A stretch of 64,000 bases of DNA from the NCBI GenBank assembly GCA_020629315.1, contig JAHDDO010000011.1:23574-87573 (forward strand). Reading direction: 5' to 3'. Position numbers and translations under genes: made by a program. The notes under the pieces were generated by a model that worked only from the letters and a program-made list of their open reading frames with translations, was not told where the DNA came from and ran no database searches. Numbering within the stretch: position 1 is the first letter of the stretch; each line of letters begins with the position of its first letter. Of this stretch, positions 43,544-52,298 are shown piece by piece. Source of the stretch: Saprospiraceae bacterium. Lineage in GTDB: Bacteria > Bacteroidota > Bacteroidia > Chitinophagales > Saprospiraceae.

Positions 43544-45299
43544 CCAATTAATAAAGTTGTACATAATGGCTTCCTTTGTTTTCCTGATATCTACTGATCT
43601 TTCGGGTCAATATACATATCAGATTACACCTCCGCCGGCCATTAAAAATATAGATGATGCCGGCCGCCTTACGGATAGTATAGCATGTAATGATCTAGCT
43701 AACGAAGTTGTGCTCGCTCATCTGAATGAAGGTTATTTTGAAGCTAGCATCGATAGCATTCAATACACAGAAAACAACTGTCTAATCCACTTGCACATCG
43801 GACCAAAATATGATAAACAAGGCATCCGCTTAGGAGACATAAAACCCGCATTACTTGATGAATTGAAAATTAATAAAAATGTATTAACTGATAATTTTCA
43901 TCCAATCTCATCTAAGCGTTACTTGACCAAAATAGTTAGCCATTTTAATAACACAGGATACCCATTTGCTACATTATTTTTGGATAGTACTTCTGTTCAA
44001 AACAATCAGGTTATAGGGAAATGGAAGCTTGACCTAGGTCAAAAATTATACTTTGATACAATAGGTATAACTGGAAATGCTAGAATACATAAACGCTTCT
44101 TGCAGCAATACTTGGGTATTGAACCACTAAGTCCTTTTAATTTATCTCTGGTGGAAGATATTCCTAGTAAAATGTCAGAACTGGAGTTTATTACCGTAAA
44201 TGCGGGCCCTGAATTATCTGTATTTAATAGCTGGGTGACGCTAGAAATGGATCTAGCAACAAAGAATACAAGTCGCTTCGATCTTATTTTCGGAATCATT
44301 CCTAGTGATGATTTAGAAGAACAGAACCTATTCTTCTCATTCGATATTAATGCAAAGTTGCAAAACAAATTAGGTAGAGGCGAGACCTTTTTATTTACCT
44401 TCGAACGCCTTAGGCCAGAGCACCAACAAATGTTTCTTGCCTATAAAATGCTCTATCCATTTCAATTACCCGTAGGATTAGACCTTTCGTTTGACTACTT
44501 CAGACGATCATTAGAATTTCTGGAAATTGAAAATAGTTTTGGCATTCTTTTTCCTTTGCCAAAAAGAAATACCCTTTCGATAAATGCTCTATTCGATCGA
44601 AATAGACTCATCGAGATTGATAGTACAAGTATCCTACAATCAGGAAGTCTACCTAGTGCCCTAGATGTCCGTACAGACGCTATTGGTATCGGCTTAGATT
44701 GGAACAATACAGATTATAGATTTAATCCACAGAGAGGTTGGTATGTAGATGCAAAAGCTAATACTGGAATTCGCACTATACTACCCAATGTCCAAATCCA
44801 AGCCCTATCCAATGAAAACGTTGATTTTGAAACGGCTTATGACAGTTTGGACCTACAGGGAATACGGATTCAAGCCTTGGTAGAGGCTGCTTATTTCTTT
44901 TCGATAGGAAAACGGAGTTCCCTAATGCTTCGAAATCGTACAGGATTAAATTTCGTTGAAGGCCGTGTAGTAACAAACGAACTGTTTCGTTTAGGTGGAA
45001 ATCAAAATCTTCGCGGTTTTGATGAACAGGCCTTTTTTGCTCAGCACTATAGTCATTTGACTGTATCCTACCGATTAATACTAGGGCAAAATTCCTACTT
45101 CTCCATTCCCTTTATTGACTATGGATATTTTAGAGATGAGGGAGGACATTGGAACCAAACCATAGGCGTGGGTACTGGGATAAGTTTTGACACCAGAGCA
45201 GGATTACTCAATCTTTCCCTAGCCGTGGGACGTCTTAATGAGCAGGCCTTTGATCTCGGTAGACCTAAGGTACATGTCGGATTTAATAGTCTATTCTAA
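43539..45299 (+). CDS. tamA: TamA/BamA-like outer-membrane protein (POTRA-barrel, D15 family)
   Basis: This 586-residue exported protein starts with a signal peptide (MYQLIKLYIMASFVFLISTDLSG), followed by three POTRA-like domains (about 40-200) and a C-terminal D15 beta-barrel. The barrel carries the L6 signature LGGNQNLRGFDEQAF, matching the VRGF-type loop, and ends FNSLF with a terminal Phe, as BAM clients do. TamA helps insert some outer-membrane proteins. The track starts at TTG 43509; ATG 43539 places the signal peptide correctly. Its stop overlaps the convergent MATE gene by 9 nt. No tamB is adjacent. I call it TamA-like and not BamA because of its size. Confidence 0.8.
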   Translation: MYQLIKLYIMASFVFLISTDLSGQYTYQITPPPAIKNIDDAGRLTDSIACNDLANEVVLAHLNEGYFEASIDSIQYTENNCLIHLHIGPKYDKQGIRLGDIKPALLDELKINKNVLTDNFHPISSKRYLTKIVSHFNNTGYPFATLFLDSTSVQNNQVIGKWKLDLGQKLYFDTIGITGNARIHKRFLQQYLGIEPLSPFNLSLVEDIPSKMSELEFITVNAGPELSVFNSWVTLEMDLATKNTSRFDLIFGIIPSDDLEEQNLFFSFDINAKLQNKLGRGETFLFTFERLRPEHQQMFLAYKMLYPFQLPVGLDLSFDYFRRSLEFLEIENSFGILFPLPKRNTLSINALFDRNRLIEIDSTSILQSGSLPSALDVRTDAIGIGLDWNNTDYRFNPQRGWYVDAKANTGIRTILPNVQIQALSNENVDFETAYDSLDLQGIRIQALVEAAYFFSIGKRSSLMLRNRTGLNFVEGRVVTNELFRLGGNQNLRGFDEQAFFAQHYSHLTVSYRLILGQNSYFSIPFIDYGYFRDEGGHWNQTIGVGTGISFDTRAGLLNLSLAVGRLNEQAFDLGRPKVHVGFNSLF

Positions 45300-46583
45300 T
45301 GACCAGCCTTTTCGCTTATAAAGGATACTTTGGAATATACCTCTAAATAATAAAAAGCCAAATAGAGCTACCCAAATAGTGTAGCTGCCAAATACACCTT
45401 CACCAAAATAAAACAAACTCAAATACAAAATAAAGGCCAAACCCATTGAGTTTCGCATAGCTTTTGAGGCTGTAAGTCCAATGTAAATACCATCCCAAAT
45501 GTAACAAGCAAAAGCTACTAATGGCATGGCAACTACAAATGGGAAAAATTGCTTGGATAAAGCGAGTAATTCTGCTTCACTATTGAACCAAATAATTATT
45601 GAATCAAAAAATAATCCGAATGTAAGACTATACAATAAAGCCAAACCAAAACCCCAGATCATGGTATATCGTATCGTCTGATTTACCTTTGTTTCGTTTT
45701 TAGCCCCTACATATTTCCCCACCATACTTTCTGCAGCAAAGGCAAAGCCATCCACACCATACGACATCCAATGAATCAGTTGAATTAGGATCGTATTTAC
45801 AGCCAGAAACATGGCTCCCTCTTTCGAAGATTGCGAATACAAAAAGAAGAATGCAGATGAAAGAAATAAGGTTCGAATAAAGATATCGCGGTTTATATGC
45901 AAAAATCTTAGAAATGCATCCTTGTTCCACAATCTGACTTTATCAAAAAAAGCAAATGTAGAACGGTACTTATTGTACATAATCCATATAGCGGTAAGTA
46001 GACCCAAATATTGAGCTATTACTGTACCCCAAGCTACACCCGCCAACTCCCAATCAAAATATCGGACTAACACCACGCTAATAACTGCATTTGTAAGGTT
46101 AACTATCAATGTTATTCTAAGGGGAGATACAGCATCCTGCATCCCAAAATACCAACCATTCAAACTATAAATCAACAAGGTTGCTGGCGCCGCGCAAAGT
46201 CGTATAAAGAAATACTGCTTAACAAGTGCCATACTTTCTGGTGATACGTTCATAGCCCAACTAGTGGCCCTGAAAATGGGTATGGAAAAGGCTACAATGA
46301 TCAAGGTAATCACCCCTGCTGTGATGCAAGATCGCAATAAGGTATCTAAGATTTTTGTATCTGAATTTTCCCCAAAAGCTTGGGCTGTAATACCCGTTGT
46401 GCCCATCCTTAAAAAGCCAAAATTCCAATACACAAAATTAAATATCATGGCACCTAAACCGACAGCACCTAGATGAACAGTCGATAAGTGTCCCATCAAA
46501 ACCGTATCCACTGTAGAAATCAATGGAACGGAGATATTACTTAGGATGTTAGGAATAGCAAGTCGAAGGATCTCTTTATTCAA
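45291..46583 (-). CDS. MATE family efflux transporter, TTG start
   Basis: This 430-residue inner-membrane protein has twelve predicted helices in two homologous halves, the MATE pattern: IPNILSNISVPLISTVDTVLMGHLS, then LLIYSLNGWYFGMQDAVSPL in the first half. It resembles the DinF subgroup, which exports cationic compounds in exchange for protons or sodium. The frame opens at TTG 46583, with an in-frame stop three codons upstream; the N-terminal sequence agrees with relatives, so TTG is the likely start. A TAAATTTG -7 element lies upstream, facing the ddl promoter on the other strand. Confidence 0.87.
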   Translation of the reverse strand: MNKEILRLAIPNILSNISVPLISTVDTVLMGHLSTVHLGAVGLGAMIFNFVYWNFGFLRMGTTGITAQAFGENSDTKILDTLLRSCITAGVITLIIVAFSIPIFRATSWAMNVSPESMALVKQYFFIRLCAAPATLLIYSLNGWYFGMQDAVSPLRITLIVNLTNAVISVVLVRYFDWELAGVAWGTVIAQYLGLLTAIWIMYNKYRSTFAFFDKVRLWNKDAFLRFLHINRDIFIRTLFLSSAFFFLYSQSSKEGAMFLAVNTILIQLIHWMSYGVDGFAFAAESMVGKYVGAKNETKVNQTIRYTMIWGFGLALLYSLTFGLFFDSIIIWFNSEAELLALSKQFFPFVVAMPLVAFACYIWDGIYIGLTASKAMRNSMGLAFILYLSLFYFGEGVFGSYTIWVALFGFLLFRGIFQSILYKRKGWSLE

Positions 46584-46609
46584 AAGCGGTTAATTTTTCG
46601 GTTGTACCA

Positions 46610-46617
46610 CAAATTTA
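46610..46617 (-). promoter_or_regulatory. -7 promoter element TAAATTTG for the MATE gene
   Basis: This minus-strand TAnnTTTG match lies 26 nt before the TTG start. It is divergent from the ddl element at 46641. Confidence 0.5.
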
Positions 46618-46640
46618 TACTTTACCCTTTTTAATAATAT

Positions 46641-46648
46641 TAATTTTG
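46641..46648 (+). promoter_or_regulatory. -7 promoter element TAATTTTG for the double ddl gene
   Basis: TAATTTTGC is a full extended match, with 16 nt to the ATG at 46665. No TTG lies at the usual spacing. Confidence 0.55.
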
Positions 46649-46664
46649 CACTGAATCGCGGAAG

Positions 46665-49331
46665 ATGGAAAAAATAAAAGTGGGTATCTTTTTTGGAGGT
46701 CCTTCTCGAGAGCGAGAGATTTCCTTTGCTGGTGGGCGTACCGTCTATGATAATATAGACAAGAGCCTTTTTGATCCTGTGCCCATATTTATGGATAGCC
46801 TAGGTCGATTGATCCTTTTAGATTGGTCATACATTTATAAAGGAAGTATTCGTGATTTCTATCCACCAGCCTCTGAAGTCAAAGCTTCTGAATATAATTT
46901 TCAAGTATATATTGAAAATGTCCATGATTTAGATGACGAAAAACACAAGGCTTGTATTGAATCAGTAGGTACCGAGATTTCGTTTTCGTCCCTTTCTTCC
47001 ATAATAGATATTGCTTTTTTGGCACTACATGGAGTAAAAGGGGAAGATGGAAGTATACAAGGTCTTTTAGAGTTTTTAGACATACCCTATACTGGATCCG
47101 GAATACTCCCTTCTGCCATTGGCATGAATAAATCAATCCAAAAATCTTGGATGCAGGCTTTTGGCTATGCTTCCAAACCAAGTTTCACTATTCATCGAGC
47201 TACTACCATTGATGATGAGCTCATCGAACAAGTTACAGAAAAGCTTGGATTTCCATTAGTAGTCAGACCCGCTAATCAAGGCTCTTCCATAGGTGTCAGC
47301 ATATTAATGGATACTGATCCTGGAGCTTTGAAAGAAGCCATTAAAAAAGCATTTTTCAAAAGAAATATACATAGGGACCATTGGATAACATTGGACCGCC
47401 AACAAAAAATACAACTAGTACGAGAATGGACTGATATCCGAGAAGGAATCGGTTTACCTGTAAAGATTAATGATAAATGGATACATCACCCAGATGCCCT
47501 TTTTGAATACTTCGAGAAAGACGGATGGCATCAAATGGTTGCAGAAGCCAAGGATGGCGAATCCGAAGTTATTGTTGAGGGATTTATTTCAGGTCGAGAA
47601 TTCTCATGTATCGTTATCAAAGACGAAAACAATGGTATAATGGCTTTACCTCCTACCGAAATAGTTAAAGGGCAGGAGTTGTATGACTATAGGAGCAAGT
47701 ACATGCCTGGGCTGTCTCGGAAAAAAACGCCCATAGATCTCGAAGATGAAGCCATTAGAAAGATACAAAAGGAGTGTGAACGCTTATTCAAAACATTTGG
47801 CTTTCATACATATGCACGAATTGATGGGTTTTATGGAACCGATGGTGAGATATATCTTAATGATCCAAATACTACATCGGGAATGCTTCCTTCGTCATTC
47901 TTTTTCCATCAGGCAGCAGAAGTAGGTTGGAATCCATCACAATTTCTAAGCTATATCATTCGAAATAGTGTGGCTGAACGACAACGTCATTCTAATGATT
48001 CTACTAAATATGAATCACTAATAACACGATTAGATAAAGGCTTAAAAGATATCCAGACCGATGCTAATACCCGTCAAAAGGTGGGGATTATATTAGGTGG
48101 GTATTCCTTCGAAAGGCATATCTCAGTAGAAAGCGGACGGAACATATATGAGAAGCTTGCCTCTTCCACAAAATATGATGCTATTCCGATTTTCCTAATG
48201 GGAGACGACGAAGGATATGAATTATATCAAATTCCTATTAATCTTCTATTGAAAGATAATGCAGATGATATTAAAGAAAACATCTTGCATTTTAGTAAGC
48301 ATACTATCACTGAATCTATCAAAGAAAAAGGGGCCGATCTGTTTGCAAAATATCGATCAAACTTTACGGTTCTAGAGCCTCAAAAACTTGACAAAGATAA
48401 TTTGACTGATGTTTTCGACCTTGCATTTATAGCTTTACATGGCCGACCTGGTGAAGATGGTACCATCCAACAGTTGCTATTGCAACAAGGCATTCCATTT
48501 AATGGAAGCATGCCTGAGTCTGCAGCCATAACAATACATAAATACAATACGCTACAAACCTTGAAAAAACATGGTTTTACTGTAACTGATCAAGCCATAT
48601 ACACTAAACAAGGATTTCTAGATGACGAACAAGAGTTAGTTTCGAATATAGAACAAAGGTTTAGCTATCCTTTTATTTTGAAACCCTTAGATGACGGTTG
48701 CTCATCTGCCGTAAAAGTTATAAAAGATAAGAAGCAGTTGCATGCCTTTTTACATACCATGTTTAGAAGTGCACTCGAAATACGTCCTGAACATGCAGAA
48801 ACGCTATCCTTAAAAAGGAATGAAGAATTCCCTAGAAAGAACGAGGTATTAGCTGAAGCATTGATAGGGCCCAATGGCGCCGATGCGTTTTTAGAAATAA
48901 CGGGTGGCATGATTACTTCTTACTCAGATGGAGAAGTTAGATACGAGGTTTTTCATCCTTCCGAAGCACTGGCAGGAAATGAAATTCTAAGTTTGGAAGA
49001 AAAATTCTTGGCTGGAGAAGGTCAAAATATTACGCCAGCCAGATTTGCGACTAGCACACTTACATATGAAGACGTGGCAAATAAGGTTAAAGCGGACCTT
49101 CAAAAAGCAGCAGAAATACTTCAAGTCGATGGGTATTGCCGTATAGACGCCTTTGTGCGAATATATAATGAAGGTCGTGTTGAAACCGTTATTATTGAAA
49201 TCAATTCACTACCTGGTATGACACCAGCTACTGCAATTTTTCACCAATCATCGTTGAATAACTATAAACCTTTTAATTTTATTGATAAGATACTGGAGTA
49301 CGGTGTACAACGGCATCAAAAACAAAGCTAA
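46665..49331 (+). CDS. ddl: Double-length D-alanine-D-alanine ligase (two fused Ddl units)
   Basis: D-Ala-D-Ala ligases are about 310-370 aa; this one is 888 and holds two complete units. Unit 1 (about 1-460) has GGPSREREIS with a Glu at 16, LHGVKGEDGSIQG, ANQGSSIGVS, the omega-loop ELYDYRSKY, ARIDGFYG and DPNTTSGM. Unit 2 (about 468-888) has GGYSFERHIS, LHGRPGEDGTIQQ, LKPLDDGCSSAV, CRIDAFVR and EINSLPGM. In unit 1 the ATP-binding Lys before the GSS loop is Arg (VVRPANQ), and the EIN metal motif is DPN. Unit 2 keeps both but lacks the YDYxxKY omega-loop Tyr (it reads LSLEEKF). The PASTA gene follows at 5 nt. Confidence 0.92.
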   Translation: MEKIKVGIFFGGPSREREISFAGGRTVYDNIDKSLFDPVPIFMDSLGRLILLDWSYIYKGSIRDFYPPASEVKASEYNFQVYIENVHDLDDEKHKACIESVGTEISFSSLSSIIDIAFLALHGVKGEDGSIQGLLEFLDIPYTGSGILPSAIGMNKSIQKSWMQAFGYASKPSFTIHRATTIDDELIEQVTEKLGFPLVVRPANQGSSIGVSILMDTDPGALKEAIKKAFFKRNIHRDHWITLDRQQKIQLVREWTDIREGIGLPVKINDKWIHHPDALFEYFEKDGWHQMVAEAKDGESEVIVEGFISGREFSCIVIKDENNGIMALPPTEIVKGQELYDYRSKYMPGLSRKKTPIDLEDEAIRKIQKECERLFKTFGFHTYARIDGFYGTDGEIYLNDPNTTSGMLPSSFFFHQAAEVGWNPSQFLSYIIRNSVAERQRHSNDSTKYESLITRLDKGLKDIQTDANTRQKVGIILGGYSFERHISVESGRNIYEKLASSTKYDAIPIFLMGDDEGYELYQIPINLLLKDNADDIKENILHFSKHTITESIKEKGADLFAKYRSNFTVLEPQKLDKDNLTDVFDLAFIALHGRPGEDGTIQQLLLQQGIPFNGSMPESAAITIHKYNTLQTLKKHGFTVTDQAIYTKQGFLDDEQELVSNIEQRFSYPFILKPLDDGCSSAVKVIKDKKQLHAFLHTMFRSALEIRPEHAETLSLKRNEEFPRKNEVLAEALIGPNGADAFLEITGGMITSYSDGEVRYEVFHPSEALAGNEILSLEEKFLAGEGQNITPARFATSTLTYEDVANKVKADLQKAAEILQVDGYCRIDAFVRIYNEGRVETVIIEINSLPGMTPATAIFHQSSLNNYKPFNFIDKILEYGVQRHQKQS

Positions 49332-49336
49332 ATACA

Positions 49337-50125
49337 TTGAGTTTTAAACGATTTTTAATTAACCTCCTCATAATTGGGCTCATCCTGATTCTCATCTTTG
49401 TGGGTTTGAATATTTGGTTACGTGTATATACTAATCACGGACAACAATTAGAATTGCCTGACTATGTAGGTCAACATATCGATGAGGCGAGCGAAGATGC
49501 TCGTAAACGATCTTTCGAAATAATAGTCAGCGACTCCATCCATATTGTCGGCAAACCAGGTGGTATTATTACTAGGCAGAACCCAGCGAAACAAGCCAAA
49601 GTGAAAGAAAACAGAAAGGTGTATGTCTCTGTCACAAAATATAGTGCTGATCAAATCCAGGTAGGTAGTTTAGGCGTCTTATATGGACAGGATTATGAAA
49701 GTAAAAAAAGGGAATTGGCCTATTTAGAAATAAATAGTACCATAAAAGGACGTAAATACGATCCAGGAGAACCAGATCATATTTTAGAAGTGTGGTACAA
49801 GGGAGAGGCTGTAATTACCAAGAATGTAGAAAAAAGGAACGTATCTATAGATAAAGGTGATACGCTAGAGTTTGTAATCAGTCAAAAAGGAGGCGGAGAA
49901 GCTGCAGTTCCAGATCTTCGTTGCCAACCTTTCGCTGCCGCACAATTTATTCTAGAATCTAGCCAACTTAAGTTAGGTGAAGTTAAAGAGCTAGGGCAGA
50001 TTACAGACATTAACGCAGCTACAATCGTTGCCCAATCTCCCAACCCAGAAACGGTGCGTTCTGTAGCTATGGGTCGTGAGTTTACTGTAACTATTCAACA
50101 AGAAAAACCAAAAGATTGTCCATAA
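49337..50125 (+). CDS. PASTA-domain membrane protein, TTG start
   Basis: This 262-residue protein has one N-terminal transmembrane helix (about 8-29) and an extracytoplasmic part with three PASTA-like repeats (about 38-102, 103-175 and 190-256), such as LELPDYVGQHIDEASEDAR and VPDLRCQPFAAAQFIL. PASTA domains bind muropeptides or beta-lactams in other bacteria. No kinase domain is attached. The start must be TTG 49337, since no ATG occurs before the helix, and MSFKRF agrees with Bacteroidota relatives. It lies 5 nt after the double ddl and overlaps the rhodanese start by one base, forming a three-gene operon. Confidence 0.88.
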   Translation: MSFKRFLINLLIIGLILILIFVGLNIWLRVYTNHGQQLELPDYVGQHIDEASEDARKRSFEIIVSDSIHIVGKPGGIITRQNPAKQAKVKENRKVYVSVTKYSADQIQVGSLGVLYGQDYESKKRELAYLEINSTIKGRKYDPGEPDHILEVWYKGEAVITKNVEKRNVSIDKGDTLEFVISQKGGGEAAVPDLRCQPFAAAQFILESSQLKLGEVKELGQITDINAATIVAQSPNPETVRSVAMGREFTVTIQQEKPKDCP

Positions 50126-50433
50126 TGAAGGATATTGATGTAATTGAATTAAAAGAGAAACTGGATAGAGGTGATGACTTTTTATTTCTAGATGTTAGGG
50201 AGCCTCATGAATTTCAAGAGTTTAATCTAAACGCACAATTGGTTCCACTAGGTGCTCTAGCAGTGCGATTACACGAATTTGATGAATTTAAGGACAAAGA
50301 AATCGTTGTACACTGTCGATCAGGTGCCCGAAGTGCTTCGGCGAAAGCATTTATGACTAAGGCAGGCTTCGAAAAAGTACGCAATTTGTTAGGTGGTGTA
50401 CTTAGTTGGAGGGAGCATTTCCCCAATTCTTAA
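50125..50433 (+). CDS. Single-domain rhodanese-like protein
   Basis: This 102-residue cytoplasmic protein is one rhodanese domain: DFLFLDVREPHEFQEFNLN, then the active-site loop HCRSGARSASA with the persulfide-forming Cys, and NLLGGVLSWREHFP at the end. Such proteins carry sulfane sulfur, but the acceptor is unknown. The ATG overlaps the PASTA gene's stop (TAATG), so the two are coupled. The track's earlier TTG start is not needed. In many Bacteroidota the ddl-PASTA pair is followed by rluD; here a rhodanese takes that place. Confidence 0.9.
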   Translation: MKDIDVIELKEKLDRGDDFLFLDVREPHEFQEFNLNAQLVPLGALAVRLHEFDEFKDKEIVVHCRSGARSASAKAFMTKAGFEKVRNLLGGVLSWREHFPNS

Positions 50434-50522
50434 ATTTTTCTTAAAAAATATGTGACCTATCGGTTTAATTAAGTCTCAATGGTATAACTGATTTTTTGAC
50501 TAATTAAACAATATAGGTTAAT

Positions 50523-51680
50523 ATGGAATTTCTAACTCAGGGATTGGAGTCTTTGTCTGCTCGATTTGGTACAGTTTTACCAAATATTCTATCTGCCTTG
50601 TTACTATTAATAGTAGGTCTTTTCTTAGCAGGTGTACTAAGAAGAGTGACAGCAAAGGCATTACGAGGAAGCGGTTTGGACAGCCGATTTAGCTCGTCTT
50701 CATTTACACTTTCAAAAACAATAAGCAAATTAGTTTACTACATCGTAGTAATCTTTGTTCTTTTAGCAGTATTGAACATGATGGGAATCAGCAATGCGCT
50801 GGCGCCATTACAAAACATGTTAAACGAGATTACAGGATTCATTCCTAATATCTTCGCTGCTGGTATCATCGGATTCGCTGGTTATACTTTGGCTAATATC
50901 GCTAAAGAAGCAGTAGGTCTTATTTCTGGATCTGTAGAAAAATTCGCTGATAGATACGGATTGACAGGTAACTTCGATGTTACTGCGATCATTAAGCAAT
51001 TAGTATTCATTTTCGTATTCTTCCCAATTTTATTGGTTGCATTGGATACATTAAACATGAAGACTATCTCTGATCCTGCTAAACAAATGTTGACTTCATT
51101 ATTCGACGCTATTCCTAACATATTAGCTGCAGGTATTATCCTTGTTGTTTTCTATGTAGTTGGAAAATTTGTTGTGGGTATTGTAAGAGAATTATTAGGA
51201 AACTTGAATATTGACCAATATGCTGAGAACTTAGGTATTAGTTCATTAACAGCTAACAGATCACTATCTAACTTGATCGCAAATGGTCTTTATTTCTTCA
51301 TTATGTTTTTCGGTATCATCACAGCTGTTGAGAAATTAGGTTTCGGTCAATTAACAGGTATCCTAAATACAATTATGGATATGGCTGGTTCAATTTTATT
51401 CGGTGGTGTGATCCTTATTATCGGTAACCGATTATCACAATTTGTAAGTGATTACTTCAAAAAGTCTGATTCTCCAGCGTTAGCTTCAATCGCAAGATTT
51501 GCAACATTAGGATTGTTCCTAGCTATGGCCCTTAGATATATGGGAATTGCAGATGATATAGTTAACCTTGCCTTTGGTCTTACTTTAGGTGCGGTGGCTG
51601 TTGCTTTCGCTCTATCATTTGGATTGGGAGGAAGAGATGCTGCTGGTAAGCAAATGTCAAAATTCTTAGACAAGTTCTAA
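50523..51680 (+). CDS. MscS-like / TM-helix repeat membrane protein
   Basis: The 385 residues contain about ten hydrophobic helices in repeating units with the phrases LPNILSALLLLIVGLF, IPNIFAAGIIGFAGYTLANIA, and IPNILAAGIILVVFYVVGKFV. These are repeated 'conserved TM helix' modules linked to the mechanosensitive ion channel family. The C-terminal part, LGLTLGAVAVAFALSFGLGGRDAA, is the MscS pore-like helix with Gly/Ala packing. The large cytoplasmic MscS beta-domain is missing, so gating would have to differ. Its own terminator follows; no -7 element is clear. Confidence 0.82.
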   Translation: MEFLTQGLESLSARFGTVLPNILSALLLLIVGLFLAGVLRRVTAKALRGSGLDSRFSSSSFTLSKTISKLVYYIVVIFVLLAVLNMMGISNALAPLQNMLNEITGFIPNIFAAGIIGFAGYTLANIAKEAVGLISGSVEKFADRYGLTGNFDVTAIIKQLVFIFVFFPILLVALDTLNMKTISDPAKQMLTSLFDAIPNILAAGIILVVFYVVGKFVVGIVRELLGNLNIDQYAENLGISSLTANRSLSNLIANGLYFFIMFFGIITAVEKLGFGQLTGILNTIMDMAGSILFGGVILIIGNRLSQFVSDYFKKSDSPALASIARFATLGLFLAMALRYMGIADDIVNLAFGLTLGAVAVAFALSFGLGGRDAAGKQMSKFLDKF

Positions 51681-51698
51681 GATCTAGATATATAGATT

Positions 51699-51734
51699 AA
51701 AAAAGCCCGGCTAAATTAGCCGGGCTTTTTTTTT
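51699..51734. terminator. Bidirectional terminator between the MscS-like gene and dcd
   Basis: GCCCGGCT and AGCCGGGC form a strong stem closing over AAAT, or a longer stem with a tighter loop. It is flanked by A6 and T9, so it works for both convergent genes. Confidence 0.92.
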
Positions 51735-52269
51735 ACCATTTATTCTTCCACATCATCGATTCAACGGGTCGAGTGACTTTATCTACATATTTAGCGCCTT
51801 GCTTTTTATTGTAGTAATTATCTACATCGCCATCGATCTTAAAATAAATAAGTTGGCCTATGGGCATCCCTGCATAAATACGTACCGGCTGAACACAAGA
51901 TATTTCCAGGGTCCATGTATTACAGAATCCAACATCCCCCTTCCCTGCTGTGGCATGAATATCAATACCCAATCTACCTATACTCGATTTACCTTCTAAA
52001 AAAGGAACCGAATTATGCGTTTCAGTGTATTCCAATGTAACGCCTAGGTATAAAATACCCGGATGGATAACATAGCCTTCCTCAGGTATTTCAAAATACT
52101 TTATAGTGTTGTGCCTTCGAGCATCCAGTGTTTTATTATTGTAAACGGCTAATGTTTTGCCTAAATGAACATCATAACTGTTTGTACCCAAACAAGATCT
52201 ATCAAATGGCTCAATGACGATCTTCTGATCATCAATACTTTTTAATATTTGTTTATCTGTCAATATCAT
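51733..52269 (-). CDS. dcd: dCTP deaminase
   Basis: Trimeric enzyme converting dCTP to dUTP for thymidylate synthesis. The 178 residues show FLEGKSSIGRLGIDIHATAG, holding the conserved Ser and Arg, then WTLEIS with the catalytic Glu, and IYAGMPIGQLIYF. The track ORF starts 30 codons earlier, but that extension lies in the promoter region and overlaps the divergent pptase gene; the ATG at 52269 (MILTDKQILKSI) is the conserved start. Only 29 bp separate the two divergent start codons. It ends at the bidirectional terminator. Confidence 0.93.
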   Translation of the reverse strand: MILTDKQILKSIDDQKIVIEPFDRSCLGTNSYDVHLGKTLAVYNNKTLDARRHNTIKYFEIPEEGYVIHPGILYLGVTLEYTETHNSVPFLEGKSSIGRLGIDIHATAGKGDVGFCNTWTLEISCVQPVRIYAGMPIGQLIYFKIDGDVDNYYNKKQGAKYVDKVTRPVESMMWKNKW

Positions 52270-52298
52270 GACGCTACTATAAACTGTAATTTTACAAA

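Noticed and set aside
46879-47181. 100-aa minus-strand ORF within ddl
   Set aside because: It is fully inside a well-supported gene, antisense to it, with no recognisable motif.
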